Positions 53,068 through 61,353 of a stretch of DNA of 64,000 nucleotides are shown piece by piece. The stretch covers positions 169,223 to 233,222 of the forward strand of contig NZ_AUIE01000008.1 in assembly GCF_000423545.1 (NCBI RefSeq), given 5' to 3'. The notes beneath the pieces were generated by a model, which saw only the letters and a list, made by a program, of their open reading frames with translations, did no database searches and was not told where the DNA came from. Made by a program: the position numbers and the translations under genes. Position 1 is the stretch's first letter. Each line of letters opens with the position of its first letter. This DNA is from Metapseudomonas resinovorans DSM 21078. Its GTDB lineage: Bacteria; Pseudomonadota; Gammaproteobacteria; Pseudomonadales; Pseudomonadaceae.

Positions 53068-54827
53068 CAGTTGATCTCCATGAATCCGGTATTGGCGGCG
53101 GTCTGCCCTTCCAGCGGTTCGTTGTGCAGCGCGTGGAACAGCGCCCAGGCCAGGTCGGCGTGGCCGGTGGCATCGTTGCGGCCGGCGCTGTAGGTGAACT
53201 GGCGACCGCCAGCGGTGATGGTCTTGCGGATGGCCATGAGGGACTGGGCGAAGTCCGTCCAGCCGGCGTCGAACTCCAGACGGCCGTTCTTCACCACGTC
53301 GTAGGCCTTCAGCACCAGGCGCGTCTTCACCTCCGGCGAGTAGCTGAAGGTGGTGACGTTCGGGAAGAACTGCCGCACCAGCTGGGCCACGCCGGAGCCC
53401 AGGCCCGTGGTATCGATGCCGATGTAATTCACCCAATAGCGCTGGGTCACTTTGCGAATCGCCTCCGCCTGAGCGGCGAAGTCCATGCCGCGGAACTGAT
53501 GCCGCTCCAGCACGCGGAACTTGCCGCCCGGTACCGCCGGCGGCGCCACTACCACCAGGCCGGCGCTGTCGCCAGTCTCGGCCGGGTCGTAGCCCACCCA
53601 CACCTGGCGATCGCCGAACGGGCGCAGTGCAAACGGCTTGTAGTCCTCCGCCCACTGCTCCCAACTGTCCACCATGCAGGGCTGCAGCATCGTCAGCGGG
53701 AAGATCGAGGCGCCGTCGTCCACGAACTGGCACATCAGCAGGTTCTGGAACGCCTCGGCGTCGTACTCCAGGCGCAGCTCCTCGATGTCGAACAAATCGC
53801 AACCGCCCTGCTCCGCATCCAGGATGGTCACGATCTGCCGCCAGATGCGGTCCTCGCACAGCCGCCCCTGCTGCAACGCGGCGTGGCTCACGTCCAGGTC
53901 AATGCGTTGCGCGGCTGGCTTGCCCTTGTTGAAGCGCTCCCCGGTCCAGAAAGGGTACGCCTCATGCGCCATGGAGCTGGGCGTGGAGAAATACGTCCGG
54001 CGGTACTGCTTCTGCATCGCCATGGCACTGGCGACCTTGTTCAACTGCTTGAACTGGTAGGTCCAGAAGAACTCGTCGAAGTAGAAGTTGCCGTGGTAGC
54101 CCTGGGCCGTGCGCGCGCTGGTACCGAGGAAGTGCAGCTCGGCGCCATTGGACAGCGTGATCGGGTCGCCGGTGAGCTCCACCCCAATCACCTCCCGGGC
54201 AAACGCCTGGATGTAGCCCTTGAAGATGTGCGCCTGGTTCTTCGAGGCCGACAGGAAGATCTGGTTGCGCCCCGTCGTCAGCGCATCGATCAGCGCCTCC
54301 CGGGCGAAGTAGAAGGTCGCCCCAATCTGCCGGCTCTTCAGGATCACACGGGTGCGTTGATTGCCCGCCCGGTACCAGTCCTTCTGGTAGTCGAAGCAAC
54401 CGTCGAGGAAGGCCTCGACCAGCTTCTCAGTCAGTGCCTCATCGATGTCGTTGCGCTTGGGCTTGCGCTTCGGCGCCTCGTTCCGCGCCGCCAGCTTCGG
54501 GTTCAGCTCCGTCTCGGTACCGCCGCCTTGGTAGCGCTGAATGCGCGCCTGCCGCTCCAGCTGGCGGTGCAGTAGATCGATCTCCTTGAAGTCGCCGCCG
54601 CTCTTGCCGTCCTTCAGGATCAGCTGAACCAGACGCGCCTCCAACGCCCCGCCGATCCGCTCCACGTTGTCGGCCCGGTCCCAGCCATCGCGCGTCTTCC
54701 AGGCGTGCAGCGTCTTCTCGTTCAGCTCCAGGTGTTGGGCGATCTCGCACACCCGCCAGCCCATCCAGTACAGGAACTTGGCCTGGCGGCGATCGTCACG
54801 GAGCGGGATTTCAACGGCGGCATTCAT
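53067..54827 (-). CDS. Phage terminase large (ATPase) subunit, P2 gpP family
   Basis: A 586-residue motor. N-terminal HTH for DNA or small-terminase contact (WRVCEIAQHLELNEKTLHAW), the ATPase region with variant Walker A in LKSRQIGATFYFAREAL and Walker B in GNFYFDEFFWTYQ, and the nuclease part with VWVGYDPAETGDSAGLVVVA and YIGIDTTGLGSGVAQLV. It packages DNA into the prohead. It is divergent from the scaffold gene, as in P2. Confidence 0.94.
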   Translation of the reverse strand: MNAAVEIPLRDDRRQAKFLYWMGWRVCEIAQHLELNEKTLHAWKTRDGWDRADNVERIGGALEARLVQLILKDGKSGGDFKEIDLLHRQLERQARIQRYQGGGTETELNPKLAARNEAPKRKPKRNDIDEALTEKLVEAFLDGCFDYQKDWYRAGNQRTRVILKSRQIGATFYFAREALIDALTTGRNQIFLSASKNQAHIFKGYIQAFAREVIGVELTGDPITLSNGAELHFLGTSARTAQGYHGNFYFDEFFWTYQFKQLNKVASAMAMQKQYRRTYFSTPSSMAHEAYPFWTGERFNKGKPAAQRIDLDVSHAALQQGRLCEDRIWRQIVTILDAEQGGCDLFDIEELRLEYDAEAFQNLLMCQFVDDGASIFPLTMLQPCMVDSWEQWAEDYKPFALRPFGDRQVWVGYDPAETGDSAGLVVVAPPAVPGGKFRVLERHQFRGMDFAAQAEAIRKVTQRYWVNYIGIDTTGLGSGVAQLVRQFFPNVTTFSYSPEVKTRLVLKAYDVVKNGRLEFDAGWTDFAQSLMAIRKTITAGGRQFTYSAGRNDATGHADLAWALFHALHNEPLEGQTAANTGFMEIN

Positions 54828-54873
54828 GGCCCCGATGCTGCCGCCACGCGCGCGACCCTCTGTAGTGGCGCGG

Positions 54874-54896
54874 CTTGTAGAAGCGCCCCCTACAAG
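54874..54896. promoter_or_regulatory. Candidate Ogr/Delta-type late promoter dyad
   Basis: CTTGTAG and CTACAAG are exact inverses separated by 9 nt, giving TGT-N13-ACA in the gap between the divergent gpP and gpO genes. P2 late promoters PP and PO lie in this same gap and use TGT-N12-ACA activator sites. The spacing differs by one. Confidence 0.45.
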
Positions 54897-54971
54897 TCCG
54901 GCTCGTTGCCCGGCCCTGCCCGTCTCCCGACCATGCCCTCAACGCCAACGAGGCCTTGAGGGCACTCCCCC

Positions 54972-55811
54972 ATGAAGAAATTCCGCTCCAAATGGTTCCG
55001 TGTCGCCGTCGAAGGCGCCACCACCGACAAACGCACCATCAAGCGCAACTGGCTGGAACAGGCCGCGCGCAACTTCAACCGCAGCACCTACGGCGCCCGT
55101 ATCTGGCTGGAACACTTGCGCAGCCTGCTGCCAGACGCCCCCTTCCGGGCCTACGGCGACGTACTGGCGGTCAAGGCCGAAGAGGTCGACATCAACGGCG
55201 AACGCAAGCTCGCCCTCTTCGCCCAGATCGAACCCACCGCCGACCTCATCGCCCTCAACAAGGCCAAGCAGAAGATCTACACCTCCATCGAGCTGGACGA
55301 AAACTTCGCCGACACAGGCGAGGCCTACCTGGTCGGCATGGCCGTCACCGACTCCCCGGCAAGCCTCGGCACCGACGTACTCGCCTTCAGCGCCGAAAAG
55401 CCCGAAGCCAGCCCCTTCCGCGACCGTCACTACTCGGCCACCGCCATGTTCACCGAGGCCATCGAAGTCGAGCTCGAATTCGAGGAAGTCACCGAAGCCC
55501 CCAGCCGCTTCAAGGAACTGCTCGACAAGGTCAACGGCCTGCTCGGCCGCCAGAAAACCAAAGACGGCCAGGACGACACCCAATTCGCCGAACTGGGCGA
55601 AGCCCTCACCGGCCTGCTCACCTTCGCCGACGAACAGAGCCAGGCCGCCGCCGGCACCGCCCAGGAGGTCGCCGCGCTGAAGCAGCAGCTCAGCCAACTC
55701 AGCACCGACTTCGCCGCCCTTAAGCAGCAGCTCGCCACCAGCGAAGACCCCGAGCAGCCGCAACGCCCGCCGGCCACCGGCGAAAACGGCCAGATCCTCA
55801 CCGACTGCTGA
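54972..55811 (+). CDS. Capsid scaffolding protein/protease (P2 gpO family)
   Basis: A 279-residue protein with MKKFRSKWFRVAVEGATTDK, ARIWLEHLRSLLPD and YLVGMAVTDSPASLGTDVLA of the GPO family, whose N-terminal half is a serine protease. A coiled-coil C-terminus (AALKQQLSQLSTDFAALKQQ) serves as scaffold. It directs assembly of gpN and then removes itself. First gene of the rightward head operon. Confidence 0.92.
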   Translation: MKKFRSKWFRVAVEGATTDKRTIKRNWLEQAARNFNRSTYGARIWLEHLRSLLPDAPFRAYGDVLAVKAEEVDINGERKLALFAQIEPTADLIALNKAKQKIYTSIELDENFADTGEAYLVGMAVTDSPASLGTDVLAFSAEKPEASPFRDRHYSATAMFTEAIEVELEFEEVTEAPSRFKELLDKVNGLLGRQKTKDGQDDTQFAELGEALTGLLTFADEQSQAAAGTAQEVAALKQQLSQLSTDFAALKQQLATSEDPEQPQRPPATGENGQILTDC

Positions 55812-55835
55812 CCAGGCCCCACACCGGAGAACCCC

Positions 55836-56846
55836 ATGCGCAACGAAACCCGCGTCCTCTACAACGCCTTCACCAGCCAGTTGGCCCAGCTCAACGGCGT
55901 GGGCGACGTCAGCAAGAAATTCAACGTCGAACCCACCGTCGAACAGAAGCTCGAAACCCGCATCCAGGAATCCAGCGCGTTCCTGTCGCGCATCAACGTC
56001 TACGGCGTGCGAGAACAGGAAGGCGAGAAGGTCGGCCTCGACATCGACAGCCCCACCGCCAGCACCACCGACACCGAGAAACAGGCGCGCCAGACCAGCG
56101 ACCCCACCAGCCTCGACCAGCGCCGCTACCGCTGCGAGCAGACCAACTTCGACACCCACATCCGCTACCAGAAGCTCGACGCCTGGGCCAAGTTCCCCGA
56201 CTTCCAGACGCGCATCCGCAACCTCATCGTTCACAACCAGGCCCTGGCCCGCATCATGATCGGCTGGAACGGCAGCAGCCGCGCCGCCACCTCCAACAAG
56301 GCCAAGAACCCGCTCCTGCAAGACGTGAACATCGGCTGGCTGCAGAAAATGCGCGTGGAGAACGCCGCGCGCGTGATGAAAGAAGGCAAGAAAGGCAGCG
56401 GTAAGATCGTCATCGGCAAAGACGGCGACTACAAAAACCTCGACGCCCTGGTGTTCGACATGGTCGAGGAATTCATCCACCCACTCTTCCAGGAAGACAC
56501 CCGCCTGGTCGCCATCTGCGGCCGCAAGCTGCTGGCCGACAAGTACTTCCCCATCATCAACCAGCAGCACGCGCCCAGCGAAATGCTCGCCGCCGACGTC
56601 GTCACCAGCCAGAAACGACTGGGCAACCTGCCCGCCGTGCGCGTGCCCTACTTCCCCGCCGACGGCCTGCTGATCACCCCACTGGAAAACCTCTCCATCT
56701 ATTGGCAGCTGGAAACCCGTCGCCGCACCCTCGTCGACCACGCCGCCCGCGACCGCATCGAAAACTACGAGTCGGTCAACGAAAGCTACGTGATCGAAGA
56801 ACTGGCCGCAGCCAGCCTGGCGGAAAACATCCTGGTCGAGGCCTGA
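55836..56846 (+). CDS. Major capsid protein (P2 gpN family)
   Basis: A 336-residue capsid protein starting RNETRVLYNAFTSQLAQLNG, with PTASTTDTEKQARQTSDPTS, GWNGSSRAATSNKAKNPLLQ and VRVPYFPADGLLITPLENLS, all typical of P2-type gpN. It lies 24 nt after the scaffold gene. The length and residues are intact, so the head gene is likely functional. Confidence 0.94.
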   Translation: MRNETRVLYNAFTSQLAQLNGVGDVSKKFNVEPTVEQKLETRIQESSAFLSRINVYGVREQEGEKVGLDIDSPTASTTDTEKQARQTSDPTSLDQRRYRCEQTNFDTHIRYQKLDAWAKFPDFQTRIRNLIVHNQALARIMIGWNGSSRAATSNKAKNPLLQDVNIGWLQKMRVENAARVMKEGKKGSGKIVIGKDGDYKNLDALVFDMVEEFIHPLFQEDTRLVAICGRKLLADKYFPIINQQHAPSEMLAADVVTSQKRLGNLPAVRVPYFPADGLLITPLENLSIYWQLETRRRTLVDHAARDRIENYESVNESYVIEELAAASLAENILVEA

Positions 56847-56847
56847 C

Positions 56848-57546
56848 ATGAGCAGCCCTGCCCGCCAGCACTTCCAGCGCATGACGGCCGCCCTTGAGGC
56901 GGCCCAGGCCGACCGCGACGACAGCATGCAAGGCGCCAACGCCTACGAACTGCAGCTCGCCCAGCTCCTGCAGCACCGCCTGCGCCTGAAGCAAATCCAG
57001 TCCAACCAGGGCAAGGCCGAACTCAAGCGCCAACTGCTGCCGGAGTACGCCCCCTACATCCAGGGCGTACTCGCCGAAGGCCGCGGTGCCCAGGACGAAG
57101 TCCTCACCACCCTCATGGTCTGGCACATCGACGCCGGCGATCACCAAGGTGCCCTGGACATTGCCGCCTACGTGCTCGAGCACAACCTGCTCATGCCCGA
57201 CCGCTTCCAGCGCACCACCGGCTGCCTGGTGGCCGAAGAAATCGCCGAAGCCGCCCTCAAGGCGCAGAAAACCGGCGAGCCCTTCGACCTCGCCACCCTC
57301 CACCGCACCGCCCTGCTCACCGTCGACCAGGACATGCCCGACGAGGTCCGCGCCAAGCTCCACCTCGCCATGGGCCGCGCCACCCTGACCGGCCTCACCG
57401 AGGACGAGCCCGGCCGCCCCGGGCAGGTGAAGGCAGGCATCGAATTGCTCAAGCGCGCCATCGAGCTGCACAGCGCCTGCGGCGGCAAGAAAGACCTGGA
57501 GCAGGCCGAACGCCTGCAGAAAAAACTCGCTGCCACCGGCAGCTAA
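56848..57546 (+). CDS. Terminase small subunit (P2 gpM family)
   Basis: The 232-residue protein has the gpM features: SPARQHFQRMTAALEAAQAD at the start, TTLMVWHIDAGDHQGALDIA and YVLEHNLLMPDRFQRTTGCL in the centre. gpM is described as the endonuclease partner of gpP that makes cohesive ends. It starts just after the gpN stop, in line with P2 order. Confidence 0.9.
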   Translation: MSSPARQHFQRMTAALEAAQADRDDSMQGANAYELQLAQLLQHRLRLKQIQSNQGKAELKRQLLPEYAPYIQGVLAEGRGAQDEVLTTLMVWHIDAGDHQGALDIAAYVLEHNLLMPDRFQRTTGCLVAEEIAEAALKAQKTGEPFDLATLHRTALLTVDQDMPDEVRAKLHLAMGRATLTGLTEDEPGRPGQVKAGIELLKRAIELHSACGGKKDLEQAERLQKKLAATGS

Positions 57547-57649
57547 CCGAGCGGACCCCCGCAACCCCGGCGGCTCGGGGCCAATCCACGCTTGCGATTG
57601 CGAAGTGAGCAACGTGCGGCCCCGACCACCGCCGACCCAAGGAGCGCCC

Positions 57650-58111
57650 ATGAGCGGATTCATCGCCGGCGGCACACCCACCGCTTTCACAATCAGCAAC
57701 GACGGCTGGTGGCCCGACATCGACGGCCAAGACATGCGCGCCGTCCTGCGCCTGGACGCCTCCATCACCGACGCCCGACTCAAGGCCGCCGCCCTCAGCG
57801 CCCTGCTTCACACCAACCGCGAACTGGCCCCGTTCAAGGCCCGCCACCAGGGCGCCGGCCACACCAGCCTGCAGAGCATCCCCGCCGACCAGGTCGACGG
57901 CCAGAGCCGGCTCGAAATCCTCTACCGCCGTGCCCTCTACTGCGGCGCCGGCGCCGAACTCACCGAGCGCTACCGCGCCCTCGACAGCAGTGCCGAAGGC
58001 CACGACAAGGCCGACGCCCTCACCCCCAGCATCGACGAACTGCGCCGCGACCAGCGCTGGGCCATTCGCGACCTGCTGGGCCTGCCCCGCACCACCGTGG
58101 AACTCATTTGA
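57650..58111 (+). CDS. Head completion/stabilisation protein (P2 gpL family)
   Basis: A 153-residue protein with INDGWWPDID-like start (ISNDGWWPDIDGQDMRAVLR) and a C-terminal RYRALDSSAEGHDKADALTP, ending in RDQRWAIRDLLG. ATG 57650 follows AAGGAG closely. gpL finishes the head before tail joining. It overlaps the gpX start (TGATG). Confidence 0.9.
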   Translation: MSGFIAGGTPTAFTISNDGWWPDIDGQDMRAVLRLDASITDARLKAAALSALLHTNRELAPFKARHQGAGHTSLQSIPADQVDGQSRLEILYRRALYCGAGAELTERYRALDSSAEGHDKADALTPSIDELRRDQRWAIRDLLGLPRTTVELI

Positions 58112-58317
58112 TGGACCAGGTCATCGCCCAGCAAGGCGACACCCTCGACGCCCTCTGCTGGCGCCACTACGGCCGCACGGCCGGCGTCACCGAAGCCGTC
58201 CTCGAGGCCAACCCCGGGCTGGCCGACCTCGGCGCCGTGCTGCCACTGGGTACCCCCATCCACCTCCCGCCCCAGGCACCGCAACCACAACGTCGCGTCG
58301 TGCAGCTCTGGGACTGA
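58111..58317 (+). CDS. Tail protein X (P2 gpX, LysM-like)
   Basis: A 68-residue protein with the LysM-like pattern QGDTLDALCWRHYGRTAGV and EANPGLADLGAVLPLGTPIH. It is needed for P2 tail assembly. The start overlaps the gpL stop. Length normal. Confidence 0.9.
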   Translation: MDQVIAQQGDTLDALCWRHYGRTAGVTEAVLEANPGLADLGAVLPLGTPIHLPPQAPQPQRRVVQLWD

Positions 58318-58330
58318 CACAGGAGCCCCC

Positions 58331-58645
58331 ATGCCCGAGAAACCAGAACACTGGGCCTGGCTCGCCAGCTGGCTCGAAGAGCAATGGCCAGCCGTCTATG
58401 CCGCCGGCCTCGGCACCTTCATCGCCGCCCTGCGCGTGCTCTACGGCGGCGGGGGCTGGCGGCAGGTCTGCCTGGAGGCACCGCTGTGCGGCGCCATCAC
58501 CCTGTCGGCCAGCGCCGGCCTGCAGCTCATTTCAATCCCAGCCAGCGCCGCGCCCTTCTTCGGTGGCGTCATCGGCCTGCTCGGCGTGGAAGGCGTGCGC
58601 GCCGCAGCCCGGCGCCACCTCACCCAGAATGGAGATCCGCAATGA
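58331..58645 (+). CDS. Phage holin
   Basis: A 104-residue membrane protein with three hydrophobic segments: AAGLGTFIAALRVLYGG, the LCGAITLSASAGLQLI region, and AAPFFGGVIGLLGVEGVRAA. It matches class I holins placed before endolysin genes in P2-like phages. The stop overlaps the endolysin start (ATGA). It makes the pores that release the lysin. Confidence 0.85.
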   Translation: MPEKPEHWAWLASWLEEQWPAVYAAGLGTFIAALRVLYGGGGWRQVCLEAPLCGAITLSASAGLQLISIPASAAPFFGGVIGLLGVEGVRAAARRHLTQNGDPQ

Positions 58646-59469
58646 CCCTCATCCGCCATGGCCACCGTGGCCAGAACGTGCGCCAGCTGCAGCAGCAGCT
58701 CAATCGCGCCGGCGCCGAGCTCTACGTCGACGGCCACTTCGGTGACGCCACCGAAGCCGCCGTCCGCGCCTACCAACGCCGCGTTGGCCTGGTAGCCGAC
58801 GGCATCGCCGGCCCCAAGACGCTCGCCACCCTCAGCGGTGCCGGCAGCCAACACATGCTCAACCACAGCATGCTGCAAGCCGTGGCCCAGCGCCTGGACG
58901 TGGAACTGGCCGCCATCTACGCCGTGAACGAAGTGGAAAGCGCCGGCCAGGGATTCCTCGGCAACGGCAAGCCCGTCATCCTCTTCGAGCGCCACATCAT
59001 GCACCGCCAGCTTCGCACGCCCCGCAGCGACGAGGACGATGCCGCCGCCCTGCAGGTCCATGCCGACGAACTGGCCGCCCTGCACCCCAACCTCGTCAAC
59101 CCGCGCCCCGGTGGCTACGCCGGCGGCACCGCCGAGCACCAGCGCCTGGCCAACGCCCGCCTGCTGGACGACACCTGCGCCCTGGAGTCCGCCAGCTGGG
59201 GCGCCTTCCAGATCATGGGCTTTCACTGGCAACGGCTCGGCTACGCCAGCGTCCAGGCCTTCGTCTCGGAAATGGAGGCCGGCGAAAACCAGCAATTCGA
59301 CGCCTTCGCTCGCTTCATCGAAACCGACCCCGCCCTGCTCAAGGCACTGCGCACCAAACGCTGGGCCACCTTCGCCAAGTTCTACAACGGCCCGGCCTAC
59401 CAGCGAAACCTCTACGACGTGAAGCTGGAGCGCGCCTACCAACGCCACGCCCAGGAGCACGCGGCATGA
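58642..59469 (+). CDS. Endolysin (peptidoglycan-binding plus N-acetylmuramidase)
   Basis: A 275-residue lysin. Residues 5-65 form a peptidoglycan-binding domain (GQNVRQLQQQLNRAGAELYV, GHFGDATEAAVRAYQRRVGL). Residues 90-275 form an N-acetylmuramidase domain with catalytic Glu in YAVNEVESAGQGFL, LFERHIMHRQL and ASWGAFQIMGFHW. No signal peptide is seen, so it needs the holin for release. Confidence 0.92.
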   Translation: MTLIRHGHRGQNVRQLQQQLNRAGAELYVDGHFGDATEAAVRAYQRRVGLVADGIAGPKTLATLSGAGSQHMLNHSMLQAVAQRLDVELAAIYAVNEVESAGQGFLGNGKPVILFERHIMHRQLRTPRSDEDDAAALQVHADELAALHPNLVNPRPGGYAGGTAEHQRLANARLLDDTCALESASWGAFQIMGFHWQRLGYASVQAFVSEMEAGENQQFDAFARFIETDPALLKALRTKRWATFAKFYNGPAYQRNLYDVKLERAYQRHAQEHAA

Positions 59470-59663
59470 TCACCCTCAAGCAGATCCGCCCCCAGAACGG
59501 GGATGTGTTCGCCCTGCCCGAAGGTACGCCTCGCGAGGCCGTGCTCATCTTCGCCGAGCACCTGCGCAAGGTTCATCCGCACATCAGCTGCGCCGTCGTC
59601 ATCGGCGACCTGCGCAAGCTCAACGTGAGCGACATGAACGCCGCCGGCTGGTACCGCGCATGA
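59466..59663 (+). CDS. Small protein between lysis and tail genes
   Basis: A 65-residue soluble protein (MITLKQIRPQNGDVFALPEG, then LRKVHPHISCAVVIGDLRKL) overlapping the endolysin stop and the gpR start. In P2 this site holds the spanin genes lysB/lysC, but this protein has no signal peptide, lipobox or membrane segment. It is therefore not an evident spanin. Its function is unknown. Confidence 0.65.
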   Translation: MITLKQIRPQNGDVFALPEGTPREAVLIFAEHLRKVHPHISCAVVIGDLRKLNVSDMNAAGWYRA

Positions 59664-60190
59664 ACAAGCCCGACTCCCTGCGCGCCCACCTGCTGGCCAG
59701 CATCCCCGAGCTCACCCACAACCCCGAGCGCCTGCTGCTGTTCATCGACAACGGCAAAATCCGCAGCACGGCAGCCGCCGGCCTCTCCTTCGAATACAGC
59801 TACAGCCTCAATCTCATCTTCACCGACTACGCCGGCCACGCCGATGCCATCGCCGTGCCCCTGCTGGCCTGGCTGCGCGTCCACCGGCCGGAGCTCATGG
59901 CCAACCTCGACAAGGGCAAAGACGCCATCGCCTTCGAGGTCGACCGCCTCGACAACAGCAAGGTGGACCTCTCCCTCACCCTGCCCCTCACCGAGCGCGT
60001 CATCGTCCGCCAGCAGGCCGATGGCCGCCTGGAGCTGGACCACCCCGAGGAACCCCAGCTCACGCCGCACCTGCCCGAAGCACGCTACGCCCTCTACGAC
60101 GGCGCCACCCTGCTCGCCGCCTGGAACAGCGCGCCACCCACCGGCGTAGACCTGGAAACACCGCACCCGGGGCCAGTCCGTGTCCAGTAA
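59660..60190 (+). CDS. Tail completion protein (P2 gpR family)
   Basis: A 176-residue protein with the gpR features MNKPDSLRAHLLASIPELTH, FEYSYSLNLIFTDYAGHADA and VPLLAWLRVHRPELMAN. It finishes the tail tube end for head joining. The start overlaps the previous stop. Confidence 0.9.
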   Translation: MNKPDSLRAHLLASIPELTHNPERLLLFIDNGKIRSTAAAGLSFEYSYSLNLIFTDYAGHADAIAVPLLAWLRVHRPELMANLDKGKDAIAFEVDRLDNSKVDLSLTLPLTERVIVRQQADGRLELDHPEEPQLTPHLPEARYALYDGATLLAAWNSAPPTGVDLETPHPGPVRVQ

Positions 60191-60635
60191 CCTCCAGGCC
60201 CTGGAAGACTGGGCCGGCGCCCTCCTGGTCAAACTCGGCCCCACCGAGCGCCGGCGCCTCACCCAAACCATCGCCCGCGACCTGCGCCGCAGCCAGCAGC
60301 AACGCATCGCCAGCCAGCGCAACCCGGACGGCAGCGCCTACACCCCGCGCAAACCCCGCAAGCTGCGCAGCAAAACCGGCCGCATCCGCCGCAAGATGTT
60401 CACCAAACTGCGCACCGCCCGGCACCTCAAGCTGCAGAGCACCGCCGACCGCATCGCCATCGGCTTCCTCGGCCGCACCGCGCGGCTTGCCCGCATCCAC
60501 CAATACGGTCTACGCGACCGTCCCGGCCGGCGGGCAGCCGAGGTGCAATACAGCCAGCGGGAGTTGTTGGGGTTCAGTGAGGCCGAGCTGGAGCACATTC
60601 GGGATCAGTTGTTGGCACACCTAGTGGCGCACTGA
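60180..60635 (+). CDS. Tail completion protein (P2 gpS family)
   Basis: A 151-residue protein from a GTG start overlapping gpR. It has SSNLQALEDWAGALLVKLGP, PRKPRKLRSKTGRIRRKMFT and the C-terminal HQYGLRDRPGRRAAEVQYSQ and RELLGFSEAELEHI typical of gpS. In P2, baseplate gene V would follow; here an antirepressor module follows instead. Confidence 0.88.
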   Translation: MSSNLQALEDWAGALLVKLGPTERRRLTQTIARDLRRSQQQRIASQRNPDGSAYTPRKPRKLRSKTGRIRRKMFTKLRTARHLKLQSTADRIAIGFLGRTARLARIHQYGLRDRPGRRAAEVQYSQRELLGFSEAELEHIRDQLLAHLVAH

Positions 60636-60773
60636 GGCATCGGCCTACAGGCCGCTCAGCCCTTCGGAAATTTCAACAACGAACTCAGGTTGCTAGCCTT
60701 CGCGGGTCGCTCGTACGGTGCCGCCAATGCTGTTACGGCAGCAGACTGGGCTTGGCGGCCCGGTGCATCTCTG

Positions 60774-60811
60774 GCGGACACAACCGCCGCTTCGGCGGTT
60801 TTTTGTGCCCG
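60774..60811 (+). terminator. Hairpin with T-run before the second C4-type RNA
   Basis: GCGGACACAACCGCCG and CGGCGG plus TTTTTTGTGCCC form a long hairpin, with an inner terminator-like CCGCCG/CGGCGG stem and six T residues. The sequence GGCGGACACAACCGCC is shared with the hairpin at 50043-50082. Confidence 0.65.
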
Positions 60812-60824
60812 AGGCATTGCTACG

Positions 60825-60910
60825 TTCACGATGGACGAGCCGTGCGCGGGGGGCTTCCCGGCCCCGCCAGCCCAGAGACTGGTCCGCCAACCCGCACGGC
60901 TCTGTCCTCC
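60825..60910 (+). ncRNA. C4-type antisense RNA, copy 2
   Basis: A perfect 10-bp basal stem, GAGCCGTGCG (60837-60846) with CGCACGGCTC (60893-60902), encloses GGGGGGCTTCCCGGCCCC and CTGGTCCGCCAACC. The CCGCCAACCCGCACGG segment is nearly the same as in copy 1. It precedes a small ORF and an antirepressor, as at the first module. Promoter-like TTGCTA-N18-TACGGT lies at 60690-60719. Confidence 0.65.
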
Positions 60911-60962
60911 ACTCGTGGCAGAAGTGGTGGACGGCCAAGGACCAACTCTCTGGAGAACCACC

Positions 60963-61280
60963 ATGGCAGTGAACGCCCTCGATCGACTTCGCGATCTTCT
61001 CGCCCACTTCAACCTGCTGCGCGGCGCAGACAGTGCCCTGCTCAAGGCCAATAACTTCGATACCAAGCTGAACGACATGGCCCACCTGCTCGATGAGTTG
61101 GACGGCCTGCGCGATACCTACTTCAACCTCACCAGCATCGACGGCGCCCTGGAAATGCTCCTGGAACTCCTCCGCGCCGCCCACGCCGAACGCCTCTACG
61201 GCGACCACCTCCACTGCCTGATGGAACCGCTGCGCGGGAAGCTGTACCGGGCGTTGAATGAGATGGAGGGGATTATCTAG
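60963..61280 (+). CDS. Small helical protein in the second antirepressor module
   Basis: A 105-residue, almost entirely helical protein (LDRLRDLLAHFNLLRGADSA, LDGLRDTYFNLTSIDGALEM, LMEPLRGKLYRALNEMEGII). GGAGAACCACC precedes the ATG. It stands where icd stands in P1/P7, yet it is unrelated to the 61-residue protein in the first module. The sequence may belong to a DUF1484-like group, which I cannot verify. Function unknown. Confidence 0.6.
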   Translation: MAVNALDRLRDLLAHFNLLRGADSALLKANNFDTKLNDMAHLLDELDGLRDTYFNLTSIDGALEMLLELLRAAHAERLYGDHLHCLMEPLRGKLYRALNEMEGII

Positions 61281-61298
61281 AGCTGGACCACCACACCC

Positions 61299-61325
61299 CA
61301 ACCGTCACCATTTCAGTGATGGTTG
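61299..61325. repeat. 27-bp palindrome upstream of the second antirepressor
   Basis: Arms CAACCGTCACCA and CAGTGATGGTTG around centre TTT pair over most positions, with one G-T wobble and two inner mismatches. It lies 16-42 nt before the AAGGAG ribosome site, so a hairpin here could affect translation. Confidence 0.75.
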
Positions 61326-61353
61326 GGATAGATCCACTGCAAGGAGTGCTGCA

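Noticed and set aside
54939..56939. A 666-codon minus-strand frame opposite the scaffold and capsid genes
   Set aside because: The translation is Val/Ala/Gly-rich with no motif, while the plus strand encodes recognisable gpO and gpN.
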